Source: Phytoseiulus persimilis | Taxonomy: Eukaryota > Arthropoda > Arachnida > Mesostigmata > Phytoseiidae | NCBI GenBank assembly: GCA_037576195.1 | Contig: CM075101.1 | Coordinates: forward strand, 34,782,001 to 34,846,000 | Length of the DNA: 64,000 nucleotides | Direction: 5' to 3' | Part shown: one piece after another, positions 35,568-48,861 of the stretch | Layout of the letters: each line of letters starts with the position of its first letter | Position numbering within the stretch: position 1 is the stretch's first letter | The notes under the pieces: model-generated | The model's database searches: none | Seen by the model: only the letters and a program-made list of their open reading frames with translations | What the model was told of the DNA's origin: nothing | Made by a program: the position numbers and the translations under genes

Positions 35568-38500
35568 CTAATATGCGAGTGGATACGCTCCGGCTCCGGA
35601 CTACTTCCCCGCTGTTTTCACGGCTGTCACTTTCGTGCTGTAGCTGATGGAATGTCTCAGCGAAATTTTCCTTGGCAACCCCATCCGACGACGTTATTAT
35701 ACGGAGGCGGTACTCGAGCAAGGAGATGTGATATGGTTCATTACGGCGACCGTTCTCAATCGAGTTTACAGGGAATATTCAGACCTTCGCTGGCTTTTGT
35801 CGTTGTTTCCCCAGCAACGGAAACCTTTCGATGGTGAGTAACCTACCACGTGCCCCTGTCACGCTTTCAGCGGAGCTCAGAACAAAACATATTTTTCCGA
35901 CGGCAGCGTCAACCCCGATGAGGAAGCTCAAAAAAGTTGATTCGAGTTGTGCGCTGGCGTAGCAGAGGAAATAAGGCGACAGCGATATGGCGAGACAGGT
36001 CTTCTGGAGCCGCGGCGCCTCACGAAGGAAGAAGATGCTGAGTTTTGATGAAACTACAATCAAATGCTGATCACGTTTCTCCTCATCTGGACGGAATCGA
36101 TATGGTGTCCTCCCGTTACAAACATATCGGCTTCGGTCGGTCGCGGAAGCTGACTTGGACTTTGTGATGAGGCTCGAGCACGAACATTCGAAGACGGAAC
36201 ATACATACTTCGCCAACTTTCGGACGAGACAGCTTCGACTGCAGCCTCATCGAACAAGGGAAACGAGTTTTCCATTCCGAAAATAGATCAAAGAGGAATC
36301 CGGAAATTTTGAGGAACAAACATCCGCAGCCGAAAGTAATTTGTGAGAGCCGTTGCCGAACGCAAGGCTCCTAACTTTTGGACCTTGCCTTCTCCGCCGA
36401 GGGGAATTCGCGGACGTCGAACAGCTCGACTAGTTCTCTCTTTGTAGCAACGAACAACCGGATCAGAATGACGAAGTAAAATACGCTTCCATCCGTCTTG
36501 TTATTGACACTTCCAGAGATATAGGCAGCTGATGTGTCCCGTCTCTGAACGCAGCGCCGTCTTCGTTTTTTCGCCCCGCAGCCAGTGCTGTCGTGGCTTC
36601 CTTGGTGTTCCCTCTTCGCCAGTCTGCGGCCGAGCGGAGCAAGCAGAGTCCGATTCCTTTGACCCTAGTTCTGATCGTGTGTGAGGAAACGGACGACCGT
36701 CGGGATGTACAGGGTTGCGGTCCAGCAACACCACAACTATCCCAACCACGCACACCCACCATGCGAACGAAGGTACACAGCGAGAGCGAGGGTTTGCAGC
36801 AGATACAACAATGGGGATCTCCTGGTACAAAAACAGCTGTTCCATGCCTGTTTCTCCGCCATACCGCGTTGATCGGTTGATTCAGCTTTTGTGTGCCCGG
36901 AGCCGTCTGCCTCCCGCGAAGAAACAGACAGAGGGAATTGGGTGTACATTCAATCAGCCAAGTCACCCTAGGAACATACGCTTGGAGGACCGAATCCCGT
37001 TGAGTATGAGTCCACCTTCCCCGAACACCTCACGAGCTCCTGCCTCCCCGCGAGGTCGAACATGATCAAGAATTGACCAGTTCTCCTCTACCCCGGACCA
37101 ACTCTAAAAATCACTGATTTGAAGCTTACTTTATGGGTTCCCTGTTTTCCGCTCCACGAAAGCTGCTGGTCATTCCTCAAAACCAGAGAACTCAACATCT
37201 GGGTCCGATCGGGTGTGCGACTTCCCTAGCAGCGAGTGCGATCGGGCTGCAGGCGCACTAGAGGCAGCGGCTGTCTCTCTTACGGTGGCTGTCAGCGGGC
37301 TTACCCTGTTCTAATTAAAATGAGAGAGGCAAAAAGTTCGTTATCGATGCAACGAACGAAGACCGCGAGGCCGGAAAGTCGGCTGCGTTTCGCGATCGGG
37401 ATCGCCAGACAGGCTGACGGGGTGGGGTCGGGCAGTGCCGCGCCACGGAATCCCTGAACGGTCCCTCCCAACATTCTCCTGGCGAGGACACGGTTGGAAC
37501 AGGCCCGAAATCTCGAGCTTGTCCGCAGAATCGGCACTCTCGGAATATGCCGGGGGCGGGGGGGGAAGGCGTGTATAAAACTGGTTTCAGCTCGATGTGA
37601 AACCTGCTGCTCCTCAGGGCCCAGCTAGGCAAGCGGGATTCGGGGACAAGGCTGATGCACCAATGCAGGCCTTGGAGGCAGCTTCTGGCAGCTCTTCGGA
37701 GGGAACTAAGCCCAACGATATTTGTGAAGGCGTATTTGTGCTCATGATTGTAAGCTCGGTTGTGTACATTACCAGGGGAACTTCTTTGGGCTGTCGCGCA
37801 ATATTCACAGCATGCGGATAGAAAGGCAAGGGCAATAACGTTGAGGATGAAAACACCCATTACAGCCCACTCGACTTTCTTCGGGAGCTATCATGAGATT
37901 CGCGCAGAGCACAGCGAAAAAAACTGGGTACACAAGCCCTCAAAGGACGCGACCTTTCGGCTCGATCAGAGAATGAGGTTAAGGACTCACTAGGAATATT
38001 CGGGGGACAGGCAATCGTATTTTCCAGAAATGAGTCAAAGTCTCGAGATACACCGAACTCTCCTTATTGACAAAGGATACGTCCTAGTGATCGGTGTAGC
38101 CAGGAAACTCGTCGGTAACTGCCAAGCTCAGCTCGTGTTTTTCAAGCAGCACATCTCTTAACGTTGACGCTTCCGCACATTGAAGATATGATATGGCTGA
38201 ACAACTACTTTGCCACAGATGTAACTACTAGACAAGAAAATTCTGGTCTGTAATACTAAGAACAAAGCTTTTTCGTCTCAGAATCCACTTCATCATTACA
38301 TGTCTTAATGCGACCCCATCTGATCGATGGAGCACGAGTCCGACTTCGAGAGGCACGTTTGTACTTTTCATATTGTCGCATCAACCCATCAAGATATTCC
38401 GTTCTTCAAATTGGGAAATGAATCGATGAATTGGGTCCCAGTGCTTCCAACTTCAAGGTAGCTCGCATCAAGCGACTCAGAACCGATTCATCAATCAAAA

Positions 38501-41403
38501 CTTGAGAATGACAGACTCAGCAACCTACGGAAATTCATGAGCGTAAGCCTACATCATTACGTATTCGACCACGCATTGAACTGCCATCGGTGTTTTTCCT
38601 CGACCCGGAGCTAGTAAAGGGGACGTCTGCTGAAATAACTTGATAGGTGTCTAGTGTATCCGTCGTACACGCTGTTCTAGTCTGTCTAGTTCCCCGAAAG
38701 GTCGCAATGTCCAGCGAAATCAGCTAGAAGCGCGATTCGGCAGCAGCACACTGAAAGAAAGTGAAACCCGACCGTCGAAGTCGAGTTTCGATCTGACAGA
38801 AGGACATTCTCCGCCGCTCTTTCCACCGAGAAGGTTCCCAGAAGAGGAACTAACCCTCCTTCAGAAAGCTTATTTGTACGAGTGCAGCGGGACGGGCGTG
38901 TGTGGGAGCATTGATGTGGGTTACTGTTTTGCACGGAGGACTACGTCTACCACGGAGTGAGGCCGTCGAGATGTTCCTCCGTCTGCTAAGAACGTAATCA
39001 CTTGGCTCGAGCCAAATTGGTGTTCCCCAAGGATAGATGTTCTCTCTTCCGCGGCAGGGTCCACGAAGCGCGAATTTCTTTTTCCTTGATTTTCGTTCCC
39101 TTTCGCCAGTTCTCCTTCATCCCCACTTGCAGCAAGAGGAACATCTCGACTTCTGGTGGACGACCAAGACACGTCGGATGATGTGGTTCGTCGATGCTGA
39201 TTTAAGAAATGGTCATTTGTGCGCGCACATGATCCCATCTCGACCGCGTGTCGTTGGCGACGATAATCTCAGATTGATACTGCGGAGGGTCTCTAACGAC
39301 GTGAGCAGGCTCAGTAGAGCTCCAGTTTTGCATCGAATCCCGCAGACCGATGCATAAGGAAATGCCCCGTGAGTAAGGGAGCGACACGAATCGATTTCCA
39401 TAAACACACGCCGTCGAGCGGAGATTGCTGCCGAGGTCCACAATGTACGAATTTTCGGTTCCATCCTCATTCTTACTGGATGCGGAGGAGCTGAAATCGA
39501 AGGATCGGTCCTAGTCACGTTCCAAGGTCTTCAAATCCGAGGGCGAGCATTCCAAGTCGAGCTCCCCGTAAGGATATCCCATTTCCCAAAACTCCAGGCT
39601 CACAAATTCCTTTAGAAGCTTGGTGATTCGGTAGCGATGAGAGTAGAATATTCACGTAGCCGCTACATCTAGAACATTTCCCCTTCTCTTCTTGCGAGCT
39701 GTCAACTCGGGCGACCCGTTTGACGGTGATGAATGTCAATCCTGGCAGAGTCGCACGAGCTCTGCTCCCGTGTACTCGACGAGCGACGCGAGACGAGTTC
39801 CGTTCCCTGAGCTCACGACCCCGAACAAGAGTGATTCTGACAATTGAAGTACCGCAGGCGTACATGTTGCTTCTCAAGCCCGACCTGGAATAGCTCAGAC
39901 ATTGTCTCAGTGTGAGGATCAAAGCGAGCCCGTGATCCACGGGAGAGAATGACGTTTCATGGCTGTTCGGCCCTCGGAATGGAACGCGGGAGCAGTCGGA
40001 TCCTCTCCGGAGTAGTTTGGGCATCGGCCTCCACTGCTAATTCTCAGAGATCGCGCGGAGCTGGCTTCCCGGAACGGATTCTCATTGCGTCAGTCGAACC
40101 AGATGAGGGTGCCGTCCGAGCCGGTTGGCAACGCCTGACGCTCTCGTCATTCCCAAATCAATTCAACTGGAATAAGAATTTGGTCGGCTCGTTATCAACG
40201 TCCCCGATGACCAGCTCGTAAGAGAATCAATTCAAGCAGAGAAGAGCACCACCGCACATCTGGAGGGTGGATTCTCGCCTGGAATGTAGGACAAGTAGAA
40301 AGCAACAACGAGATCACAGCACGATAGAGGAACAGAAAAGCTGAAGAAATTCTGTTGGATGTTGAACGAGGGGCGCAGGATCGTTCCGAGAGGGAGACTC
40401 GTTGCAGAGGCCGCTTGCTGCGCGTAGTTGTCGGAATATCAAGGAGTCTTAGTGGAAAAGTGGAGTTTGAACAGCGAGACAACGCTTTTGAATCCGTTTT
40501 CCCGCTTGTATCCACGCACGTTGCTGTGAGAAAAAAAAGTCGGCATTGTGACTGGAACTTGGGAACACGGTTTGAGCTGAGGGGTCAACTCCTGGTCTTG
40601 TGAGCGAGTTCCGCCTCCACGTTTGCTGAATATTCGAGTCCATTTCTATGAGGACACGGAATCAACGAATAGTCGTTAATTCACCCACGTACTCACTTCG
40701 CTGCTGGGGTGCGACCCTCCCCTGCCCTGAATGCTTCCGATTCAGTTCCAATGGGGAACAGTAATCGATCACATGGTATTCTTCGAAGGCCTTCTCGCCG
40801 CAACGTTAGAATGGCGTCATTGCGAATTCGCGCTTAGCGTTTCGTTGATGAGGTCCACCGTTGTTCTTGAAACGCTCGTCGTGTCTGAAGTTCCCAATGG
40901 CCCCCGGGCGACCCGGAAATAGTCGGCCCACCTCAGAAGCTCCTTCGGCCCGGTTCCATTGCCATCACAAATCATTTTCCAGGATCCGAAATGAGTGATG
41001 GTCAGTTGCACTTCAGCTGTCGTCTGGAATGGCAAGGTCTCGCGGTTGAACTCAGCTGGTTGAATCTCCGCAACTCTTCCCATTTCGCAATGATCTCTCG
41101 TCAGGGTGAAGCAACGGGAGAACGAGATCAGCATCGTTACTCAGACAGTACCGCAATCATTGCGGAAATCCGCTCTGGTTCGATGAAATGGGTTTCTGCG
41201 ATTCCTTCTGCCGTTCTTGACCGATGTGCGGATATTTCGGGAACAGCAGCTGTTGCCCTCCCGGATGAGTCGCCGTCGAGACGAATTAGGTAAATATGGC
41301 ATTCTGGAAATGAATGTTTACATATGAGTGATGGAGCATCAATAAAATGAAACTAGCCCACAGACTTCAGGCGTCACAAACCAATGTGCCGGGCCTCACC
41401 TTG
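35568..41403. other. Unresolved region
   Basis: A minus-strand frame at 35779-36216 reads FLIGVDAAVGKICFVLSSAE and may be an exon upstream of 35567. Another at 36501-36845 has a membrane-like FAWWVCVVGIVVVLL segment; the antisense frame is also open. From 38.0 to 38.7 kb there is almost no open frame on either strand, so that stretch is probably intergenic. The rest is not interpretable by eye. Confidence 0.35.
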
Positions 41404-41758
41404 AGCTCAACTCCTCAAAGCATCGTCTCGCTCTGGAAGTGCTCAGCAATTAAACGCAATTGAGATTCTGCGCAACGCGCCGCAGCAACCTGGCGGCACA
41501 ATTCCCAGCCTCGCCGAGTTTCTTAGGGAAAGAAAGATTGCCTTGCTCGAATTCCGGTCTGATAGAAAAAAGCTCGGCCGTATCACCCTTCTGAGAAAGT
41601 CGATTCCTTCCTTGGTTCCGGAACGCTCTTCATCTTATCCTCGATTGCGATACGAACGACGAGGTATCTATGTTGGAAGTGGAGGAGGTGGCGTCGCCCG
41701 CGATAGGGCTGACGGCAGTTGCGCCGAGAGGAGGGCCATGAATTCAAAACTCACATAA
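41404..41758 (+). CDS. Candidate exon, unknown protein
   Basis: A 118-codon frame without an internal stop reads LNAIEILRNAPQQPGGTIPS and LAEFLRERKIALLEF, then SIPSLVPERSS and RLRYERRG, where a cgag/gtatct donor could end it near 41669. The acceptor is not clear. It lies about 0.4 kb upstream of the better-supported plus-strand exons at 42 kb and may belong with them. Confidence 0.3.
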
Positions 41759-42174
41759 ATCTCTCGCAGACGGAAAAAGCTTTCCGATAGAATCGATGTA
41801 AGGATGAATAGCACGAAACAATTGCGTGTCGTTCTGGTACGCAGCTACCCATCGTTTTCGAAGCGAACACGAATCGGAACGAGTGCAAAACAACTGCTGG
41901 AGGAAATATGTGAGAAAACATTTCAAAAGAGATCTCCACGCAAGGCTTGGACAGGACACTGCACGTTGTTCTGTTGCTCTCCTGTTGTACTTCTCGGAAT
42001 CACCCTCCTGCTTTTCATCGAAAATTGGTTAGCTCCAGGAGGAAACGAGGAGCAATCCTGAAATTACACAAGTGGGCGACGCGGACAGAGTTCAGAGAGA
42101 ACACAGGAAGGGAAGACGTCAGTGCGGCCGCGTGGATCGATTGGTGTGAAGTAAATGACGAGACCAATCTCCAG

Positions 42175-42657
42175 GAAGCGGCAAAGACAAATGAAGGGAT
42201 TTATACTCGTTCCGTGACTAATGGTGGATTTATTATTTCCTCGCCTCCAGCTGCCTCGACGAGGGACTCCTCCAATTCCCAACGTTCATCCGTCCATTCC
42301 ATCAGTGTGAAAAGCGGTCACAATGATGAAGACGAACGCTATAGTAGCGGTGACGGCACGACGCCCGCATTGGGAACGTCGACCCCACTTGAAAGATTTT
42401 CGTCCAGAAGTTGATTATCTCGATATTCTGAGTAGAATTCATACTCCGATCGAAACCACGAAGAATGGAGACCCATTGAGCACATTACCCTCCTTCAATT
42501 TCAAAATCGAGCCATGGTCAATATACCAGATCTGGAGCTGATACAGTATGACTCAGATTATATCCGCGCTCTGTTTCGTCGAGCTCGAATGATTCAACCC
42601 TCCAACACCATGGAGATCGTCAACGTTGAAACTCCATCATATTTGAATTTCGTCTGA
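42175..42657 (+). CDS. Last two exons of an unnamed gene, Ser-rich tail
   Basis: Exon 42175-42349 follows acceptor accaatctccag and ends at agcg/gtgacg in phase 1. After 180 nt the acceptor tcaatataccag opens 42530-42657, in phase, to TGA at 42655-42657. The first exon encodes a low-complexity Ser/Thr-rich segment (SSPPAASTRDSSNSQRSS), the second a compact end (LELIQYDSDYIRALFRRARM and ETPSYLNFV). This looks like the cytosolic tail of a larger protein. A membrane-like frame at 41804-42061 (LFCCSPVVLLGITLLLFIEN) may be an upstream exon but its phase does not fit. Confidence 0.45.
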
Positions 42658-42760
42658 ACGGACCGCGAACCATGATTGAACCTCCTTCCATCTGGAAGGC
42701 GTTCCGGAGCTTTTCAAGCTGCTACACCCGTCTGGGCGTCTTGACTTATAATCAGTCCCG

Positions 42761-43123
42761 TTAAGGTTGAATATCTTCTTGTGCAGGAAATCTGTGCTCC
42801 CACTTTTCGGCGAAATAGCCTCGACTTGACACGTGGTTCTTTGCCGGCGAAATTCGTCCCCCAGCCTCGTCTCTGCCTAAACCCAGACGCGAAAGGGCTC
42901 TGTGTAGGAATAGATCTAGTAGATCGCGCCTCTCTTGAACCTCTTCGCTGGGAATCGTCGTGCTCCATCCCCGATACCCAGAGAACTCGACACTCTCGCG
43001 TCCGCTCATCACATCAGCTCCGTTTCCGATCATTTTCTTGACAGATTGGCGCAAATTTGTGAAGTTTCGACTCGTTTTCAATTTGATTAGTTCGACCCCT
43101 TGCCTCGTTAGTTTCTCGAGCAT
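42761..43123 (-). CDS. Candidate 120-residue protein or exon
   Basis: The minus frame opens with ATG at 43121-43123 and runs 120 codons. It reads LEKLTRQGVELIKLKTSRNF and EEVQERRDLLDLFLHRALSR, with a composition unlike a chance frame. A plus-strand frame after a good acceptor at 42786 (atatcttcttgtgcag) overlaps it, so strand is not certain. Family unknown. Confidence 0.3.
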   Translation of the reverse strand: MLEKLTRQGVELIKLKTSRNFTNLRQSVKKMIGNGADVMSGRESVEFSGYRGWSTTIPSEEVQERRDLLDLFLHRALSRLGLGRDEAGGRISPAKNHVSSRGYFAEKWEHRFPAQEDIQP

Positions 43124-43152
43124 ATTCAGATACTAAGCGACCACTTCACCAG

Positions 43153-43404
43153 CTGGAACCGATATTCGGAGAGGCAAGCCTCCGAGATGATAGAAGACGA
43201 TTTGGAACTGTGTGTGTCAACCCTAACGGGGGCCATATTCTGCTTACCAACCAAACCCAAGCTGAGGGGCTATGCGAACATATATACGCGGGTGTTGTCA
43301 ATGGCTCTCGAAAGTTCTTTAATGTAGGCTTACATTCCACCGGCGAGGGTTCGCGTGTTGTGTCGGGAGCTACCCGCAACGAAACTGAAACCACCCGGAG
43401 TTGA
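43153..43404 (+). CDS. Candidate terminal exon, unknown protein
   Basis: An acceptor (accacttcaccag) at 43152 opens 84 codons in phase 0 to TGA at 43402-43404. The frame reads RRFGTVCVNPNGGHILLTNQ and HIYAGVVNGSRKFFNVGLHS, with balanced composition and three possible N-glycosylation sites. No partner exon was found. Confidence 0.4.
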   Translation: MEPIFGEASLRDDRRRFGTVCVNPNGGHILLTNQTQAEGLCEHIYAGVVNGSRKFFNVGLHSTGEGSRVVSGATRNETETTRS

Positions 43405-44364
43405 GCTTTGCGGCACTGTCGAGTAGCGTGAATCACCCGTTCTGCCGTCAGCGACCCGCGTCCATGATACTGGTCGTTAATGAGATCGATGTGGGATGAA
43501 GCCCACGGAACCACTAGTTCAGCAGCTGAACTTGGCCTTTTTTTTCCCGGGGGCTTGCCAGATGAGACAAATCTTCAAATTTCTCCGACGTTGAGATGTC
43601 AGAAGCGAATAAATCACTTCTGACAGTAACTAGCTGTCGAATCCAGCTAGCTTTTTGCCAGGTGTGCGTTTGGAATGAGACGATTTCCGAGCTGCATTCC
43701 GCTCTCGCTACAGCAGGGCAAGCGAGCCATATGTCTGATGCTAACAGTTCAGTCTCCTCACCTTCCAATAGCGTTAGGGAGCGGCGATTCGCCATCCTCG
43801 AGCACCCGAATCATTCGGAACGGGATATCCAGTAGAGGGAAACACCTTTCAGTCTGGCACACTGATTCTTACCTCTAAGTAGTGCTGCTTTCCGCAGAGT
43901 CACAAAATGGCCCCACTCTGAAGAAAACAACGATTCCACAGCTCAATTTTAAGTCCTTCAGAGCGGTTCGCGTGAAATTATCTGGCTTTCTCTTTCCAAG
44001 TCCTCCGAATGCCAGAGCGAAACAGCGGACATTATGAGCAGGATTCCGGCATAACAACAACCCCGGAGTTGCACAGATCTCAGAGAACGACCCAGAGTTT
44101 CCTACACCAGAATTCCAGGTCTAAATCCTCCGACTACTCATTCTCTCGTTCCGAGAGTCATCCATGTGAATGATTCGTTCGGAATTCGAAAGGAATCTTC
44201 CCAGGGGTCCACGCTCACGCGGGACCCATCGTTACGAGCTGGTAAAGTTTACTATTTCCGGTTGAGAGTTCTGCTTAGCCTCCGGGAAAAATCGGAGTTG
44301 CTCGCGGCTCTCCTGAGGAGGGCTGCCACTTCCCCAGGGAGGCGCATCTCCAAGTTGAGAAACC

Positions 44365-44658
44365 ATGCCCAAAGTAGTATCGACCGGAATCGATGAGGTG
44401 ACCCAAGGTGGGCTCTTCGATTGGTTCAACCCGGAGACTGGTCCGGCTCAGTCTCCGGAAGCACACATCAAGTGTATCACTTCCGAGTGGATCAAGGAAA
44501 AGGGCTCATTTCTGCGGGAAAATCTGCTGATCAAAGGAGCGAGACGAATCATTTTGTCCCGTGTTCAGAAGTCTCTGAACACTTCTTCCGCTAGATACGC
44601 GGGATGGCAGATTGATAACAAACTACCGGAGGCTACATGTTGCCTCGTCGATGTTTGA
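44365..44658 (+). CDS. Candidate 97-residue open frame
   Basis: The ATG has a good context (gagaaaccatgc) and an in-frame stop just upstream. The frame encodes DEVTQGGLFDWFNPETGP and CITSEWIKEKGSFLRENLLI and ends at TGA near 44658. The composition is protein-like. It could be a small gene, a first exon (a gag/gtgacc donor lies at about 44398) or a retroelement scrap. Family not recognised. Confidence 0.35.
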   Translation: MPKVVSTGIDEVTQGGLFDWFNPETGPAQSPEAHIKCITSEWIKEKGSFLRENLLIKGARRIILSRVQKSLNTSSARYAGWQIDNKLPEATCCLVDV

Positions 44659-46040
44659 ACACTGAAGTCGCACGACTCTCAACTGCATTATTAACGATGA
44701 ATACAGAGATCAGGGTCGAGCGAGCATGTTGAGCTCCGACTCGTATCGGCTGTTCAGCTATTGAAATATGCACCACAAACTCTTTCGAACCCTACCTCCG
44801 TGTCGAGTCGACGGTACATCCGGAATCAGTCGCCCAATAAACTATCTTTGACGAAATTCCTGCACCCTATTCATGGAGGCTGCCACCAGACTCTGTGATC
44901 GCTGCCCGACTCTGCATAGCGTATCCGAGATGCCTCGTCTTAAAAGGCAACTCTTCTTTCGTTGGGATGCAAAGTGTCAAAATTTTGAGGAGTTCTGACG
45001 GGCGTTCCTGTAGCGCACAGCTCGGGAAGTATTCACGGAGCGTTGGGAGCTTCGTTCGCGTTTCAAGCCATGAACACTGCCGGGAAAATTCTTAATTGCG
45101 ATCACAGCTGGCGTTTCATCCCGGAAGCATGAGGTGCCCGTCTCGCTTCGAACGCTTTGCTCTCCAGGGGCGAACTTCAATGGGACGCAGGGAGGCGAGG
45201 TTTCGCAGAGGCGTTTCCGTCCGATGGAGTTTGTTTGACCGTTTGTCTGTCTGCGAGCTTCTCTCTCGCGAACGGTCTGCCGATACGTTCGCTCGTTCGG
45301 TCCCAGTCTGCGCATCCCTCGGCCAGCGTACAGTAATGAATGAACGAATGAATGGATGGGGAGCGAGGAGGAGGTGGGGGCGGCAATAGGCCGGGCCTGC
45401 TCGTCCAGCAAACCAGGCCGGTCCAGAGGGACCCGGGCCACCCATTGTGATCGAGCCGGCCTAAAACCACGCTCAAGATTCCGCGATCAGACGCCAACGA
45501 CCTCTGCAAGATTTATCTCCGCTGATGTGCTCAGCCGCCGTTCACCGAATGTTCAGATCTGGGAAGTCTCGAATGATTTCGTTGTTGGAACGCCCCGTTC
45601 TGGACCCTGAAGGATTCCGCAGTGGTCATCGATCAAGTGTCCTCCGCCGGACAGGATTCGGATTTCTGACTCTTCCGCTGGAGGCAGAACTCCTCTTCTT
45701 TCTCTGTCCTCGCGTCCTTGCGTTGGAGAAACGACGACGCTTTCCGCACTGCTGAATTAGAAAAGCTGTAGCAGGAACAAATCTCAGACCACGAAATTGA
45801 GAGATTTCCGTTTAGTAAAACCAAAGGCCTACCCGTGGAATCAGCTGATTGAGACATCGATGAGGACTGGACGACGGTTCTTTCAGTCTCGATAAGATGG
45901 ACTGGGCCGACTCTTTTTCTAAGGCTCATGCCCAGCAGGTCGGATGACTGCTCGACTGCCTGCCCCGTGAGCGCAGTCTGCCACGCACGCCCCTGCCGGA
46001 AGGTCTAATTTGGAAGGAGAAAAACGAACGAATGAAGGAA

Positions 46041-46063
46041 CGGACGGACGGGCGGGCGGGCGG
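46041..46063 (+). repeat. G-rich tract, possible quadruplex
   Basis: Repeats of ggac give way to gggcgggcgggcgg, three GGG runs and a GG run with one-base loops. A similar gggcgggcgg lies at 51724-51733. Neither is in a supported exon. Confidence 0.7.
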
Positions 46064-47323
46064 ACCAGCAGACCGACCGGTGGACTTGGAGCCAATTTCA
46101 GAGCCAACGGCTCCGGGAGACAGCCACTGGACCGGCTTCTGCGGCGCCGGTATGCTTGTAATTCTGATCGTGAAAGAAGTAGGCGGAATAAGAGAGCTTT
46201 CATCCTCTCATACGCTTCGAATGAAATCGAGTGCATGTCTTTGAGTCGTTCCGATGGGCGAGTTTCTCTCCGGCTGGAAAGTTCACCGAGAATGAATTCC
46301 AAAATTCAGCGAGCGTTCTTCTAGCGTTCGAAGAAGAAGCACACCGCGCATCCTTTTGAGACACGCGCACGAAGCCAGAGCGTATCCTCTGGACTCGTCC
46401 CGAACTACAGACCATGTACCCAATAAATCCACCACTGGTAGAAGGATGCTTTGTGGGTACTGGATGAGACGGATAAGGATAATTCGGAGATGCCGACAAG
46501 CAAATGCCCCGAGGAATAGGCTAACTGTAAACCGATGGCGTTGATGATTCTCCACGCTTACGTATCAGCGACCTCGGCCCTCGTGGTTCCGTGTTTCGTA
46601 TTTGGATATTGTTTTCATCATCCTCCACGTAAAGCGCCGGGGGCTCGTTTGATGGAATCCTAGGACAGGGCTTGTTGCCTCAAGTTTCCGCTCGTCGGCG
46701 AGTTCGTGATGAGGACCGTTGAATTTGCTTACCAAGCGCGTCCCGCTGAAGTTAGAGCAAAACCGTTACCGGCGTTGCCCCTGCAGAGCGAGAACACGCA
46801 CAACATGTGTTCGTCGCTCAAGTGTGATTCTGACGGACACGTAGAAATATGCTGCTCCAATCATCTGAAGATGTTTGCCGATGTTCGACCCTCAAGGAGC
46901 TCAATGTTGTGAGGCTAAGATGTTCTATCCAACCTTCTTCGGAGAGAAGAAGAAGGAAAATTGAACTCGTGACTGCATACTTCGGGTGAGCCACCTTGAA
47001 GTCGAGTCTAAAATTGAATTTCTGCCATTGTCCAACGCACTCGGGTTCTCGGTCTTCTGTTCTCCATTCTCAAAAAAGGTACAGAAGATATTTACATCTT
47101 AAAGGTCGAGGACAGCGACAGAAGCCGATGAGATCGCTGAACAAGAGTGGTAACGGAGTTCGCCGCTTCCGTAATCTAATGCGTTTGTGGACGAACTTTC
47201 CCAGACGAGGGTTGGTCGCTTATAGGACGGAGCTTTGCAGATATTACAGAGATGTTTGATGATAGGAGATTTTTGAAACATGTCTGGAACTCGCTCCAAT
47301 TCCTATGACGATTCTTGCGTAAC

Positions 47324-47787
47324 CTGGATCCCAATAATAACCACTCAGAACTCGAGCCAGACCACTCGTGTCGGTGGTCGTGACTCCAGATATGGGCAAC
47401 GATACCGCTGTTTCCCATTTTTCCTCGCGGGACACCCGAACATGCGCGTTCCGCCCGCCTCACCTGTATACCACGGGTCTGTTGACTCTGGTCCGACCAT
47501 GGATAGCAGCGCGTGGAACATCACCGCTCGTGTTGGTGCAAACAGTTCGTTGGATCTCGGAGTCTCGAATAAGAATCGATGCTCTAATGTTGAATTTCGA
47601 ACCGACAAGTTTCCAACATTCGTGCTCCTCCGGAGGCCGAGCTGAACAACCGGCTAAGCTGAAGCTGGCACTCACAACAGGCTCAGAGGTACGAAGCGTG
47701 AGCGGCGCCAATTTCGGGCAGTCGTTATCCATCCGAGACCGGATTGCCTCAAGAGACCCGAATGCTCGCCGCTGAACGAATCTGTTT
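47324..47787 (-). CDS. Two joined exons of an unnamed, probably extracellular protein
   Basis: Exon 47464-47787 (324 nt) has a very good acceptor (aattttcttgcag) and a very good donor (tacag/gtgagg). The next exon starts at 47407 after a 56-nt intron and is in phase; it ends at tccag/gttacg (47324) or reads on to a stop at 47176. The first exon encodes DNDCPKLAPLTLRTSEPVV, CSARPPEEHECWKLVGSKF and EIQRTVCTNTSG, with several Cys and an N-glycosylation site, which suggests a secreted or ectodomain protein. Upstream minus-strand frames at 47860-48190 also look coding but do not join in phase. No family is claimed. Confidence 0.45.
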
Positions 47788-48861
47788 CTGCAAGAAAATT
47801 ATTGGAGCACACGCCAGGACCGCTAAAACTATCACAATCTTTGTACGCTTCACACGAACGCATCGAACGGGCGATGCGGTCAGTCAAGCTACCGTTCGAC
47901 CGCATTCCCGGAAATCCAGGGCCCAACTCAGTCGTCGGCTTCGACAAGGGTAGGACGGTGTTGCTCTGAAAGCAGACTCTTGCGAACATGTCCCCGCGGA
48001 ACTTGAGTTTTCCGTGGCCCGGTCTTGGCTCCATCAACTATTCCACGACGTTGGAGAAGCATTGTTTGTTGTCACACGGCGCCCCCCAGGGCTGCGCAAT
48101 CCACAACAGCGGTCATTTCAGTGAAACCTTGAAATGGGATCGGAACCCGATTCTCGACGTGGATCCGCGGGATACTTCTCGAGGGGATCTGCTCGAGTGC
48201 CGTACAGAAAAATCATGAGGGTGGAAACCATTGAATACCGATATACAACGACGATTCCTCCGTATCCTCCCAAGAAGTTCGATGTGTTTCTCCCTGGGTG
48301 AAAGCTCGCGCAGAGTCTGCTGATGCTGAACTGTTCTGCTGCCGATCCGAATTTCCTATTAGCGCTGCTCTCGCCGACCTCCTTGGCATGCGTAGCTCAT
48401 CCTTGGCACCGCTACTTACCGCGAAACATGATTGTGATCATTTCCTCGAGACGTGAAAAACAGTATTGTGTCCCTCCTCCATGTGAAATGGACGAGCGAC
48501 ACAGAAATATTGAGAAGGCCCCGATGAGCCTGAACCCAGGCACTGTGGTTTCCGTTCCTGCCTTGCTTGCCGTCGGCGGTCAGATGGTTGTGTGCTAGGC
48601 CGGGCCAGGCAGTGAATAAGGAGTCGAAAGCAGATTCACTATCCGAATGAATGCACGGAGGTTCTCAGATCGCATGGTTCTGAGGTCACTGAGCAGCTGT
48701 GACGAATGTGGTTTGCGCGAGGCGTGGGCAACGATTTAGTTGATCATCTTTTCGGGTCTGTGGATTCTTGTCGACAAACCGTTCCTCCGTTGCACGATAG
48801 CATGTATCGAGCGTGCATCCATCTGTTAAAATAGGTATATCCCTCCAACATCGTTATACAA

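Noticed and set aside
47368-47775. 135-codon plus-strand open frame
   Set aside because: It is antisense to the minus exon 47464-47787, which has strong splice sites on both ends.
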